Assembly (NCBI RefSeq): GCF_003076455.1
Contig: NZ_CP020918.1
Location: forward strand, 2,046,001-2,110,000
Origin: Flavobacterium faecale
GTDB taxonomy: Bacteria > Bacteroidota > Bacteroidia > Flavobacteriales > Flavobacteriaceae
DNA: 64,000 nt
Reading direction: 5' to 3'
Of this stretch, positions 15,753 to 25,080 are shown piece by piece. The translations under genes were made by a program, and so were the position numbers. Each line of letters starts with the position of its first letter. The first letter of the stretch is position 1. Below the pieces are notes generated by a model. It did not search any database. It worked only from the letters and a program-made list of their open reading frames with translations, and had not been told where the DNA came from.

Positions 15753-17219
15753 TTAATAATTATTTTGCTTTAAAATACCATTTGAAAGTGTTATCTCCGA
15801 GTACGGAAGTGGCATTATTTCGTGCGTACCTTTTATAAATCCAAGCGGACCTAAGATAGTCTGCGCTCTATTGGTCCTAACAAGGTCGTGGTATCTAAAT
15901 CCTTCACCTGCCAATTCTACTCTTCTTTCATGATAGATAGCATTCAATAAAGGTGTACCCGATAGCGTTGCCGGTAGAGCAGGTAAGATGGCAGTATTTG
16001 TTCCTCTTGCTCTTGCTCTGACTAGGTTAACATATTTGATTGCGTCTGCTGGATTAGTATTGTAAACAGCCTCAGCATACATTAAATAAGCATCTGCTAG
16101 CCTAATAACTCTAATGTTATTTGAGCTATTATTGTTCCCGCCAACAGTAGGAGTAGGGTAATTACTAAACGGAGCCCAAGCATATTTTCTAATGAACCAT
16201 CCTGTGCCATATGTAACAGGTGTTTGGTATAATGTTGCTGTTAATCTTGGGTCATTAGCTTCAAATTCACTTATCAACTCTGGTTTTGCTTGCATACAAG
16301 CATATCCTTTTTTGCTTATGGGACTTATAAATTGCGGTATACTTGTACCGAGTAAGCTCGTATTAGTCGTATAATTAATTTCGAAAAGGGAACCAGAATT
16401 CCATTCTCCTTCGGTTTGAAAAAGGGAGCTGTAAGTAGGATATAATGTAAAGGCGAGAGCAAACAATTGATCACCATATGTTTTGACTTGATCCATTTTG
16501 TTTTGATAGATAGACACTCGCATCATCAAACCCAAAGCAGCACCTTTGTCTGCATGACCTTGGTAAGATTGTGGTTTATCTAAACGAGAAGGTAAATCAG
16601 TGATTGCAGCTTTTAAATCATTTTCGATAAAAGTATATGAATCCTGCTCTGTTGAACGGGGTACATTGTATTCTCCTTGCTCGAGTACTTTATCAATAAT
16701 AGGAACACCACCAAAACTATTTACTAAGTCAAAGTAATAATACGCACGCATAAAATGTGCTTCGGCCAAAATTTCGGCTTTTCGGGTAGCATCAGTAAAG
16801 GTAATGTCTGGTACTTTGCTTAATATTAAGTTGCAGTACAGTATTCCCTTGTAATTGATTTGCCATATTCTGCTCACGGCAATATTGGAAGTCGGAATGT
16901 TGTAACTTTCTTTCTGGTACAAAGGAAGATTGTCAACAACGCTAATTCCACCTTTCAAAAAATCGTCAGTTCCTACGTCACCAAAGGTAATATCGCAAGA
17001 CATTCCTGCCCAAAAATTTTCTTTACCATACATTTCCCTCATAGGATTATAGGCAGCATTTAGACCCTGCTCGGCATCAGCAGGATTTTGGTAGAAGTTT
17101 TCCAATACAGGAGTACCATATACTTTTCCTTCCAATTCATTGCTGCAGGAGGCTAGTAAGGCAACTGCTGCTATACAGCAATACCTGGAGTTTTTTATAA
17201 TTATAGTATACAAATTCAT
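15753..17219 (-). CDS. RagB/SusD-family nutrient-binding outer-membrane lipoprotein
   Basis: This 488-residue surface lipoprotein works with the SusC-like porin encoded just upstream. It has a lipoprotein signal (AAVALLASC, lipidated cysteine near residue 25). It has the tetratricopeptide-like helices that dock onto SusC (ILAEAHFMRAYYYFDLVNSFGGVPI, read in two parts, about residues 145-170) and the conserved SusD C-terminal blocks IRLADAYLMYAEAVYN and YHERRVELAGEGFRYHDLVR (about 370-450). SusD-like proteins bind glycans or other nutrients at the cell surface and act as a lid on the SusC channel. The substrate cannot be told: no glycoside hydrolase, sensor or sigma/anti-sigma pair is adjacent. 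The gene starts 11 bases after the susC stop, forming a two-gene operon that ends at the terminator at 15682-15718. Confidence 0.93.
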   Translation of the reverse strand: MNLYTIIIKNSRYCCIAAVALLASCSNELEGKVYGTPVLENFYQNPADAEQGLNAAYNPMREMYGKENFWAGMSCDITFGDVGTDDFLKGGISVVDNLPLYQKESYNIPTSNIAVSRIWQINYKGILYCNLILSKVPDITFTDATRKAEILAEAHFMRAYYYFDLVNSFGGVPIIDKVLEQGEYNVPRSTEQDSYTFIENDLKAAITDLPSRLDKPQSYQGHADKGAALGLMMRVSIYQNKMDQVKTYGDQLFALAFTLYPTYSSLFQTEGEWNSGSLFEINYTTNTSLLGTSIPQFISPISKKGYACMQAKPELISEFEANDPRLTATLYQTPVTYGTGWFIRKYAWAPFSNYPTPTVGGNNNSSNNIRVIRLADAYLMYAEAVYNTNPADAIKYVNLVRARARGTNTAILPALPATLSGTPLLNAIYHERRVELAGEGFRYHDLVRTNRAQTILGPLGFIKGTHEIMPLPYSEITLSNGILKQNNY

Positions 17220-17230
17220 TTTTCTGTTTT

Positions 17231-20200
17231 TTAAAAGTTAATATCAAGACCTAAAGTGTACGATCTAACAGATGGGTATCTACCTCTATCAATACCGATG
17301 TCCAAAGGGCTATTTTGAGAAGGATCTACCCCAGCTTCTGGATCTAATCCATCATACTTAGTAAAAGTCAGTAAGTTTTGAGCAGCTACGTACAAACGAA
17401 GTTTGGAGATAAAAGACTTCTTTAAAAAATCATCTTTAAATGAATATCCAATTTGAACATTTTTTAATCTCAAATAGGAACCGTTTTTTACAAAACGACT
17501 TGATAATTGGGAGTTATTGTTGGTACTAGCAAAAGAGGCTCTTGGTACTGTGTTTGATGTTCCTTCACCTGTCCAACGGTCCAAAATAGCAGTACTAGAA
17601 TTTGTTGAAATATCTGTTTGCAACCAATAGTCTGTGGTATTGTAAATTTTATTTCCTTGACTTCCTTGAAAAAAGGCGGTGAAATCAAATTGTTTGTATG
17701 ATAAATCGAGATTGATTCCGTAAGTGAATTTTGGGAAAGGAGATCCAATAAATGTTTTGTCGCTATCATCAATTTTTCCGTCACCGTTCAAATCTTTGTA
17801 TTTTACATCACCAGGTTTTGTATTAGGTAAGGTAGCGCTTGTGTTCACTTCGTTTTGATTTTGAAAGATTCCAGCCATTTGATAGCCATAGAAAGATGCT
17901 AATGGATGACCTGCTTCCGTTCTACTGATGTTGTAAAATGGATCGCTATCTCCTGTTTGAATGATACTTCCATCCCCATTCAGGCTAAGAACTTTATTTT
18001 GGATGAATGAAATATTACCACCCACACTAAAGTAAAAATCTTTGATTGATTTTTTATAATTAGCAGTAAGTTCCAATCCTTTGTTTTGGATGTTTCCTGC
18101 ATTTGTGTACGGGTAATTTGCATAACCTGACGTTTGAAGTATTGGGCTAGGCATCAACATATCTGTCGTATTCTTAATAAAGTAATCGGCAGAGAAAGTG
18201 ATTGAATTATGCATTATACCAAGGTCAAGTCCAAAGTTGGTAGAAACAGTCGATTCCCATTTTAGATTTTGATTCCCAGGAGTCAAAGGTGCAACTCCCA
18301 GTGCGGTATTGTCGCTGCCGTACAAATAGTTTGTACCAACGTTAAGAGTGTTGAAAACAGCAGAAATAGGAATATTTTGATTACCCGTTTTACCCCACCC
18401 AACTCTTAATTTTAATTGGTCAATAGCATTTGCGTGAAAGAATTTTTCGTTATGAACGTTCCATGCAGCAGCAAGAGAAGGAAACTTAGCCCATTTATTG
18501 TTGGCTCCAAAGCGAGAAGAACCATCTACTCTATAGGTACCCGTTAACAAGTAACGCTCATCATAATTATAATTTAATCTACCAAAAAACGAAACTAATT
18601 CTGATCTAGAAATACCACCGTTAAGGATGGACGTAGAAGAATCTCCCGCTCCAACAGTTGGGTTCTCGACACTACTAGGAATATTACTTTGTTGACCGCT
18701 AACAGAATTTGAACTTAGAATTTGTTGCTCTTGACCTAATAAAGCATTCAAACTATGTTTTTTACCAAATTGTTTGTTGTAATTTAAAGTATTAGAAACA
18801 ATCATTACACGATTTTGGTTTCTTTGTATACTGTACACACTCACAGGAGCATTAAATCGTGGAGAAACATTGTATACTGGCCTAAAATTATTAACGTCAT
18901 GCGTATTGATTTGAAGACCATAATTGGACTTAAAAGTCAATCCTTTTAAAATTTCAGCTTCAATAAATACGTTTCCTAAAAAGCTTTCTTCGCTAGAAGG
19001 TGTTTTTCCATATTGTACTAATCCTAGTGGGCTCACGGCCTGCAAAGAGTATTTGGACAAACCTAAAGAACCATCAGCATTATATAACGGAGTAACAGGA
19101 TCTATAATGTAACCCACAAAGGCACTTTTTAGATTCGAATTGAACCCGTTTTGAGGAACTGCTACAGTGTTGGATGAAGCATATTGTAAGTTGGTACCCA
19201 ATTTGATTTTAGGTTTAATCTGGTAGGTATTATTTACTCTAAAATTGGTTCTTTTGTATGAAGATTGATCAATAACACCTTTTTGTGCAACTGATCCAAA
19301 AGAAACATAATAGGTTGATTTATCTCCACCACCTGTTACAGCCAATTGATGACTTTGCATTGTTCCTGTTTTGTAAACGGCATCTTTCCAATTGTAGTTT
19401 GGTAACGAAGAGGGATCGGTTAAATTAGGATTAGCTGGTTTACCATCATTTACATTTGCTTCATTGTACAATGTTGCCCATTGATTTGAGTTCAAAACCT
19501 GTAGATTGTCAATTCGATTTTGTACACTAGCATAAGTACTATAAGTAATTGTTGGCGCACCTTTTTGACCACCTTTTGTAGTAATCATAACCACTCCATT
19601 TGCACCTCTAGAACCATAAATTGCTGTTGCAGAAGCATCTTTCAATACCTCAACTGATTTTGCATCGGCCATGTTAATGCTAGAAATATCATTAATTGGC
19701 ACACCATCAACAACATACAATGGATCGGCTCCGTTTACAGTACCGATTCCTCGTATACGCACGGTTGGAGTAGCACCAGGATCACCAGAACTTTTGGTTA
19801 CCGTTACACCCGCTAAACGACCCTGAATTGCTTGTGCGATGGAGGTGTTTTGAGTTTTATTTAATTCTTTGGTATCTGCAGATGCTACTGAACCCGTCAA
19901 ATCTGATTTCTTAATCGTCCCATATCCAATGACAACAACTTCACTTAATGCAGCAGCATCACTTGCTAAAGTAGCATCGATCACTGTTTTTCCATTAATG
20001 TTTACTTCTTCAGTCTTCATTCCTAGGTACGAAAACACAAGCGTTTTGGCCGTGCTAGAAGTTGCTAAAATATAATTACCATCTATGTCGGTAGTCGTAC
20101 CGATGGTTGTACCTTTTATTAGCACATTTACTCCAGGAATAGGTAACCCATCAGAATCTTTGACGGTACCTTTTATTGGAGTTTGCTGGTCTAAATAGCT

Positions 20201-20356
20201 TTTGATTAGCGGAGTTACTTTGTTGCTATAAGCCGCATGCGAATTGGTGTGCATCACAAGACAAGACACTGTAAACAGCACAGATATTGATCTTGTTCTG
20301 ACTTTACTTTGGAATGGAAAAAGTAAATTTACTTTGTTCCGAAGGTTTTGATTCAT
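17231..20356 (-). CDS. SusC/RagA-family TonB-dependent outer-membrane transporter
   Basis: This 1041-residue outer-membrane protein has, in order, an N-terminal export signal (hydrophobic SISVLFTVSCLVMHTNSHA, about residues 23-41, after a longer basic lead than usual) and a carboxypeptidase-regulatory-like beta domain (IKGTVKDSDGLPIPGVNVLIKG in pieces, ~58-130). Then come a TonB box region, a plug (VVIGYGTIKKSDLTGSVAS; the DPLYVVDGVPI block; GVVMITTKGG), and a 22-strand barrel ending in an aromatic residue (GLDINF). It imports bulky nutrients with energy from TonB-ExbBD, together with the SusD-like protein encoded downstream. The ATG at 20356 is preceded by a poly-T/A leader and a long (~590 bases) upstream region, suggesting separate control. 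A dubious frame at 17488-17784 on the same strand is a shadow of this gene. Confidence 0.95.
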   Translation of the reverse strand: MNQNLRNKVNLLFPFQSKVRTRSISVLFTVSCLVMHTNSHAAYSNKVTPLIKSYLDQQTPIKGTVKDSDGLPIPGVNVLIKGTTIGTTTDIDGNYILATSSTAKTLVFSYLGMKTEEVNINGKTVIDATLASDAAALSEVVVIGYGTIKKSDLTGSVASADTKELNKTQNTSIAQAIQGRLAGVTVTKSSGDPGATPTVRIRGIGTVNGADPLYVVDGVPINDISSINMADAKSVEVLKDASATAIYGSRGANGVVMITTKGGQKGAPTITYSTYASVQNRIDNLQVLNSNQWATLYNEANVNDGKPANPNLTDPSSLPNYNWKDAVYKTGTMQSHQLAVTGGGDKSTYYVSFGSVAQKGVIDQSSYKRTNFRVNNTYQIKPKIKLGTNLQYASSNTVAVPQNGFNSNLKSAFVGYIIDPVTPLYNADGSLGLSKYSLQAVSPLGLVQYGKTPSSEESFLGNVFIEAEILKGLTFKSNYGLQINTHDVNNFRPVYNVSPRFNAPVSVYSIQRNQNRVMIVSNTLNYNKQFGKKHSLNALLGQEQQILSSNSVSGQQSNIPSSVENPTVGAGDSSTSILNGGISRSELVSFFGRLNYNYDERYLLTGTYRVDGSSRFGANNKWAKFPSLAAAWNVHNEKFFHANAIDQLKLRVGWGKTGNQNIPISAVFNTLNVGTNYLYGSDNTALGVAPLTPGNQNLKWESTVSTNFGLDLGIMHNSITFSADYFIKNTTDMLMPSPILQTSGYANYPYTNAGNIQNKGLELTANYKKSIKDFYFSVGGNISFIQNKVLSLNGDGSIIQTGDSDPFYNISRTEAGHPLASFYGYQMAGIFQNQNEVNTSATLPNTKPGDVKYKDLNGDGKIDDSDKTFIGSPFPKFTYGINLDLSYKQFDFTAFFQGSQGNKIYNTTDYWLQTDISTNSSTAILDRWTGEGTSNTVPRASFASTNNNSQLSSRFVKNGSYLRLKNVQIGYSFKDDFLKKSFISKLRLYVAAQNLLTFTKYDGLDPEAGVDPSQNSPLDIGIDRGRYPSVRSYTLGLDINF

Positions 20357-21198
20357 ATTTTTTTTTTTAATTTTTTTTCATCAGTTATTTTTATACGATT
20401 TTTTTCTGCATAGGCTTTTTTTATTAAGAGGTATTAAGTTCGAATTACATTTCTTGTTAGTATACTTTGTTGGTGCTAACAAAATTCATATGTGTTAATC
20501 TGATAACGAGGGTATTAAATCAGATGATTCATGGGGGGAGCATCTGATGTATTATCTTCAAATTGATTTTATTAATTGCTGTTTTTAATTCTATTTCAAT
20601 CTAAAAAACAGTTGTTATAATTTATTAATCGATACAGATTTTATTGTTTTATGATGCTACTACTTTGACTAAAACGAGTAGCGTAAAAGCTGAAATTTGT
20701 TAATTAAATCATTGTGATACTCACAAATTTATCTCAAGTTACGAGTAGGAGATACTTCATAAATTACCTCTTAGTTGTACTATTTTACCTTGTTTACACC
20801 TCGTTTTTTAGAAAAAAATTGAAATATTTTTTTTTATTTGTTAACGAAATTGTAAAGTATTGCTCATAAAAACACGAGTGTAATGAATAAAGCCGTCAGG
20901 ATCATTTTTTAGTTAATGATTTGATAAAGAAAACATAATGATTCTTAATCGTAGTCTAAAGGTAATTTTTGCCTCAAAATGAAGTTGTATAGTGGCAAAT
21001 AGAAGCCCTTTCTTAAGAAAATCTTGGTATAATTTATACAAAAAGACCATCCGAATATGTAATTCGAACAGCCTTTTGGACAATGTTTTAGCGTATAGAT
21101 TACAACGTAATAGTGTAAAAATGTGGTAGTCCTTTTTGATAATAAGAATAGGTTTCTATCTCTTATGTATTTGTATAGAAAAAAATAAGCAATAAAAA
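20357..21198. other. Long intergenic region upstream of the SusCD operon
   Basis: No gene is supported. An 8-bp hairpin ATCAGATG/CATCTGAT (20519-20548) has a loop containing GGGGGG. A minus-strand -7-like box TAAATTTG (20724-20731) is a weak promoter candidate for susC, which would give a leader of over 350 bases. A 94-codon frame at 20945-21229 has no start context, is rich in rare residues (C, Y, F) and runs through the kinase terminator, so it is judged non-coding. Confidence 0.45.
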
Positions 21199-21251
21199 AA
21201 CCTACTTCGATCATACAAACACTATACATGTTGCATTGATCAAAGTAGGTT
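21199..21251 (-). terminator. Intrinsic terminator of the two-component operon
   Basis: AACCTACTTCGATCA and TGATCAAAGTAGGTT form a 15-bp stem with one G-T wobble. On the minus strand it is followed by TTTTTTTATT. It starts 28 bases beyond the histidine kinase stop; the loop is long (23 bases). Confidence 0.75.
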
Positions 21252-21278
21252 AGAAGTACTTTACTTTATTTTTTATAC

Positions 21279-22748
21279 TTAACTACATTTTAATTTAAAG
21301 ATGAACGAACTTCCTTTTTCTTCAGCAGAAATAAGTTCAAGTGTCGAATCGTGTAGGTCTAATATTTTTTTGGCAATAGCCAATCCTAGTCCTGTGCTAT
21401 TTTTTAAATCAGTATAATTGTTAGCGCGGTAATAACGAGCAAAAATACGTTCACGATCTTTCTCAGGAATCCCAATTCCGGTATCCGAGATGGTGATTTT
21501 TACGGTATTATTGAGACACTTTTCAGTAATGATGCTGATGGTTCCGCCTTCAGGTGTAAATTTAAGCGCATTGTCTAGCAGGTTTTGAATCACCCTTTCG
21601 ATCAATGAAATATCTGCCAATACGGGCGCAAGCTCTTTCGATAAATAGGTTTCAATTTTAATCTTTTTATCAATGGCGATGATTTGGTATTTCGAACTTA
21701 TATCATTTACCAGTTCACTAATGATAAAGGGCTCTTTTTGGGGCCTAATCTGGTTGGCTTCCAATTTTGATAGTTCAAATAATTCGTTGACCAACTTTTC
21801 AAGCTTAACCGTACTTTGGCTCACAATATCAATGTATCGTTTGCGATCTTCGACAGTGATGGTGTCCTCTTTCATCTGTAAGGTTTCGAGGTACCCACGT
21901 ATGATCGCGATTGGTGTGCGTAGGTCATGCGAAACATTGGCGATTAACTCGCGCCTTAAATTTTCGACTTCCTTCAATTTATCAATATTGGTGGTGAGTA
22001 TGTCTGCCATTTCGTTGAACATGGTAGCCAATTGTTTTTCACTATTAATACTGTCTAGGTCTATTCGAGCATGCAAATCTCCTTCTCTAAAACGTTGCAT
22101 GACTAGCAATATTTTTGAGTAGTTTTTGGTTATGGTTCGAATGATAAGCAATCCGATTACAAACGTAAAAAATAAGGTTATTGCCATCGTTCGGTAACTA
22201 ATTTGCCATAAGTAACTAGCAAATAAGGTGTCTGATGTAGCTTGCTTTTTTTCGCCATTCAGCACCACATAAATATAGGCATAAAGCATATTATTCATGG
22301 TCAACGGGTGAGCCGAGAATACTTTTTGAGTTCCAGGGTTAAGCGGATCGTCGCCCTTAATCAACGTTTTGTTTTGATCTGCTATAAATAGTTTGATAGG
22401 GTCAATACTTATTTTTTGTAGCGTCAGCTTTTTTTCTGGCGGAAACCATGCGATTATTTTTCCTTTTGGGTCGACCAAGTAGACTTCAAGATTAGGGTTT
22501 ATTGCCATCACGTGATGAAACATTTCATCCAATGCGGGTTTAATTACTTGTCCGTTATAGAAGGGAGTAGAGTTGTCGATAATGTTTTTGGCAGTATCGT
22601 GGTTGAGTCGTTGGTTAACTTCTTCGAGATATTCTCGTGATGAGTGGTAGCTTATGTATACGTGCGCCACACCCACCATGGCGAGTAGCAGGAAGAATAC
22701 CAATGATATTTTCCAGAATAAACTATTGTATCTTTTTTGTTCCATCAT
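21279..22748 (-). CDS. Membrane sensor histidine kinase
   Basis: This 489-residue inner-membrane kinase has a first membrane helix (about residues 13-33), a periplasmic sensor region of ~140 residues, and a second helix (MAITLFFTFVIGLLIIRTI, about 188-207). A HAMP segment and the HisKA dimerisation domain with the phosphorylated histidine in ELIANVSHDLRTPIAIIRGY (about 268-287) follow. The ATPase domain has the N, G1 and G2 boxes (NLLDNALKFTPEGG, SDTGIGIPEKD, GLGLAIAKKI). It phosphorylates the response regulator encoded just upstream; the regulator stop and the kinase start overlap (TAATG), so they are translationally coupled. The ligand is unknown. The operon ends at the terminator at 21199-21251. 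Start: the first of two adjacent ATGs, at 22748. Confidence 0.94.
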   Translation of the reverse strand: MMEQKRYNSLFWKISLVFFLLLAMVGVAHVYISYHSSREYLEEVNQRLNHDTAKNIIDNSTPFYNGQVIKPALDEMFHHVMAINPNLEVYLVDPKGKIIAWFPPEKKLTLQKISIDPIKLFIADQNKTLIKGDDPLNPGTQKVFSAHPLTMNNMLYAYIYVVLNGEKKQATSDTLFASYLWQISYRTMAITLFFTFVIGLLIIRTITKNYSKILLVMQRFREGDLHARIDLDSINSEKQLATMFNEMADILTTNIDKLKEVENLRRELIANVSHDLRTPIAIIRGYLETLQMKEDTITVEDRKRYIDIVSQSTVKLEKLVNELFELSKLEANQIRPQKEPFIISELVNDISSKYQIIAIDKKIKIETYLSKELAPVLADISLIERVIQNLLDNALKFTPEGGTISIITEKCLNNTVKITISDTGIGIPEKDRERIFARYYRANNYTDLKNSTGLGLAIAKKILDLHDSTLELISAEEKGSSFIFKLKCS

Positions 22749-23449
22749 TATTTAATTTCGTCCGTAAAACGGTAACCAATTCCCCAAGTAGTCAAGATGA
22801 ATCGTGGGTTGGTTAGGTTGTTTTCAATCTTAGTGCGTAGGCGGTTAATATGTGAGTTTACCGTATGCTCATAACCCGAAAATTCATATCCCCATACTAC
22901 ATTTAGTAAGGTTTCACGTGAATAACTAATGCCAGGATTAGACATAAATAGGTACAACAAATCAAATTCTTTTGGTGTTAGCTCAATCTTATTGTCGTCA
23001 AGAGAAACTTTTCTCTTGGTGGTATTCATCATAAGATTTTGGCACTGCAAAATCTCAGGAATTTCTACTGGCTCTGGTGCAAGCATTTCGGTTCGACGTA
23101 TCAAAGCTTTTATTCGAGCTATAAATTCTCGAATACTAAATGGCTTTGTGAGATAATCATCGGCTCCAGTTTCTAGCCCTATAATTTTGTCAATTTCTTC
23201 GCTTCTTGCGGTAAGCATTAAAATTGGTGTTTTAATTTTTTCGGCTCGAATGCGTTTGCAAATTTCGATTCCATCGATTTCGGGCAACATAATGTCTAGG
23301 ATAATGACATCATAGGTACCTGTCGTAGCAAGGTGTAATCCCTCAAATCCGGCATACGATTTGGTCACCTCACAGTGTATGTCTTTGAGGTGAATCGTCG
23401 CCAATTCTACAATAGACGGATCATCTTCAATCATCAATATTTTCTTCAT
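22748..23449 (-). CDS. OmpR/PhoB-family response regulator
   Basis: This 233-residue cytoplasmic regulator has an N-terminal receiver domain with acidic residues EDD (8-10), the phosphoacceptor D52 in IILDIMLP and K102 in TKPF. The C-terminal winged helix (about residues 135-230) has TPKEFDLLYLF, the recognition-helix part GYEHTVNSHINRLRTKI and the wing WGIGYRFTD. It should be phosphorylated by the coupled kinase and bind promoter DNA as a dimer. The ATG at 23449 is 59 bases beyond the stop of the outer-membrane protein gene, so the regulator may be expressed from its own promoter or with the upstream genes. Target genes are unknown; the adjacent outer-membrane protein and DM13 lipoprotein genes are the first candidates. 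Confidence 0.94.
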   Translation of the reverse strand: MKKILMIEDDPSIVELATIHLKDIHCEVTKSYAGFEGLHLATTGTYDVIILDIMLPEIDGIEICKRIRAEKIKTPILMLTARSEEIDKIIGLETGADDYLTKPFSIREFIARIKALIRRTEMLAPEPVEIPEILQCQNLMMNTTKRKVSLDDNKIELTPKEFDLLYLFMSNPGISYSRETLLNVVWGYEFSGYEHTVNSHINRLRTKIENNLTNPRFILTTWGIGYRFTDEIK

Positions 23450-23508
23450 GGGTCTATTGCTTTTAGGTGGTATTTGTAAATATAACGGATTAGGGTAAGA
23501 AATAAAAA

Positions 23509-24366
23509 TTATTTCTTTTGATACACAATTCCAACCGACAAAATGTTGTTTGCGTAAACGTTTTTAGCTTTTACGATGGCACTATTCGAATTAAAGTACT
23601 GTGCAGTAAGTCCAAAGTTCTTGTTTAGTTCATACATTGCGCCCACAGACATTCCTGTGTAGCTTGTTCCATCACCTCTAATAAAGTCTGAAAATTCTGG
23701 ATCAGCACCAACACCTGTCAAAACAGAAACTTTTGAGTTTACCCAAAGTTTGTCAAAGAATTGATAACCCACTTCGACACCAGCTTGAAATTGATTTTGA
23801 AAATCACGCTCTTTGTAGCTTGTTCTATAATTGAATGCGGTGAACGCACTTGCATATAATTTTGAAGGTGCAAAAGAATGTGATACGGCCAAAGTAGTCC
23901 AAACATTAAATTCTCCATCTCCTGAAGGTAGATTGATTGTCTCTAACGGATTGTTTTTATTGGTGGCAAAATTATCTTTTTTCCCCGTTGGAAATTCCGG
24001 TGCAATTGCGATCGAAAGTGGGAAAGACTTTTGCAATAAGGCGTATTTTAATTCTAATTTAAGATCACCAAGACCACTCACATTATTAGTGGTTTCATAT
24101 CCATTTTGTTTATAAAGAGGTAAAAACCCAATGGCAGTCAAGCGATTTGTGATTCCGTATTCTCCATAAACTGAAATTGCATTTTGGGTGAAGTCACTTG
24201 TTTTTAATTTGTTTCCCACATTATTTCTAAAATCAGATGAGGTATAACTACTGTAATCTAGTTTTACAAAACAGGTATTCTTTGCTTTGGTCCAACCGCT
24301 TTGTGCGATGGATAGCATTGGGAAACAGAAGGCGAGTATTGTTAAGGTATAAAAGTATTTTTTCAT
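23509..24366 (-). CDS. Outer-membrane beta-barrel protein, transporter-like (phenol MetA-degradation type)
   Basis: This protein of 285 residues starts MKKYFYTLTILAFCFPMLSIAQSG, a signal peptide with likely cleavage after A-Q. The rest is a run of amphipathic beta strands with the pattern GLGDLKLELKYALLQ, FPLSIAIAPEFPTGKKD and LPSGDGEFNVWTTLAVSHSF (residues ~100-165). This pattern is seen in the outer-membrane proteins of the MetA_deg/OmpL type in Bacteroidota. It ends in alternating hydrophobic residues but not the classical terminal phenylalanine. Its role is probably passage or binding of a small compound at the outer membrane; the substrate is unknown. The ATG at 24366 was chosen over an in-frame TTG at 24387 because it begins the signal peptide. 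It lies between the DM13 lipoprotein gene and a two-component system on the same strand. Confidence 0.78.
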   Translation of the reverse strand: MKKYFYTLTILAFCFPMLSIAQSGWTKAKNTCFVKLDYSSYTSSDFRNNVGNKLKTSDFTQNAISVYGEYGITNRLTAIGFLPLYKQNGYETTNNVSGLGDLKLELKYALLQKSFPLSIAIAPEFPTGKKDNFATNKNNPLETINLPSGDGEFNVWTTLAVSHSFAPSKLYASAFTAFNYRTSYKERDFQNQFQAGVEVGYQFFDKLWVNSKVSVLTGVGADPEFSDFIRGDGTSYTGMSVGAMYELNKNFGLTAQYFNSNSAIVKAKNVYANNILSVGIVYQKK

Positions 24367-24382
24367 AATATTGTATTTAAAT

Positions 24383-24418
24383 AACAAAAGACATTGATAG
24401 ATACCAATGCCTTTTGTT
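24383..24418 (-). terminator. Hairpin between the DM13 and outer-membrane protein genes
   Basis: AACAAAAGACATTG and CAATGCCTTTTGTT form a 14-bp stem with one mismatch, followed on the minus strand by TTATTT. It is a weak terminator or attenuator that would let the DM13 gene be expressed more than the genes downstream. Confidence 0.5.
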
Positions 24419-24435
24419 GCAGAAAAACTAAATTG

Positions 24436-24900
24436 TTATTTTAATAGTCCATTTCCAAAAGGAATACCTGCTGTACCACACCAGATGATTACGTAAGGTA
24501 GGTCTGCAGGGGCAGCTCCTGATAATTTGTAGTAGGCTTCACCATTTTTAGTTACAATACCTACCAATTTTAAATCTGGATTTCCGGTTCCTGGACTAGA
24601 GGTGAAAGTTGCCGTTTTAGAAAGATAAACTGTTGCAGTCCCGGTTCCTAATTCTGTTTTGAAGTCAGTTCCTAAATGTACGAAGGAGTTACCTTGGCTG
24701 TCAGTACCTGTTTCAATTTTACCAGTTGTTGGCGTTCCATTTTGCGCTGTAAGGGTTCCAGATTTTGAAACTGTAAATGCTCCAATTGGTGCAGCTGAGT
24801 CTACGGTTACTGTTGTTGCTGCTGGATCTGAATCGTTAGAACATGATACTGTTGTGAAAGTCAATGCTAATGCGAAAACTGCGATAAAAATTCTTTTCAT
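24436..24900 (-). CDS. DM13-domain lipoprotein
   Basis: This lipoprotein of 154 residues has the signal MKRIFIAVFALALTFTTVSC, with the lipidated cysteine at residue 20. The mature part fits the DM13 domain: GAFTVSKSGTLTAQNG, SFVHLGTDFKTELGTGTATVYLS, then LVGIVTKNGEAYYKLSG and the conserved end PYVIIWCGTAGIPFGNGLL. The single cysteine in IIWC (about residue 140) is the residue proposed to be redox-active in DM13 domains. In animals and bacteria DM13 is thought to take part in electron transfer or hydroxylation reactions, but no activity is proven here. The ATG at 24900 starts the signal peptide; an in-frame upstream start would add a non-signal extension. It is the first gene in the line DM13, outer-membrane protein, regulator, kinase. 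Confidence 0.8.
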   Translation of the reverse strand: MKRIFIAVFALALTFTTVSCSNDSDPAATTVTVDSAAPIGAFTVSKSGTLTAQNGTPTTGKIETGTDSQGNSFVHLGTDFKTELGTGTATVYLSKTATFTSSPGTGNPDLKLVGIVTKNGEAYYKLSGAAPADLPYVIIWCGTAGIPFGNGLLK

Positions 24901-25020
24901 AATTTTGATTTTAAATTTGTTATTCATTTTTGTTATTGCAAATATCCGCCTCAAGTATCACAGAAGTATCCCGAAAAAATTACAAAAGGATAAACTTTGC
25001 TTTCGAACAAAAAATAACAA

Positions 25021-25050
25021 ACCCCAAAAAAGCGATTGCTCCTTTGGGGT
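25021..25050 (-). terminator. Intrinsic terminator downstream of pepT
   Basis: ACCCCAAA pairs with TTTGGGGT around a loop containing AAAGCGATTGCTCC, which can itself pair in part. It lies 31 bases beyond the pepT stop; the T-run on the minus strand is short and interrupted. Confidence 0.6.
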
Positions 25051-25080
25051 AAGTCTTTAAAATCAAGTACAAATTACTTT

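Noticed and set aside
20945..21229. 94-codon frame upstream of the kinase terminator
   Set aside because: Rich in C, F and Y, no start context, and it runs through a strong terminator hairpin.
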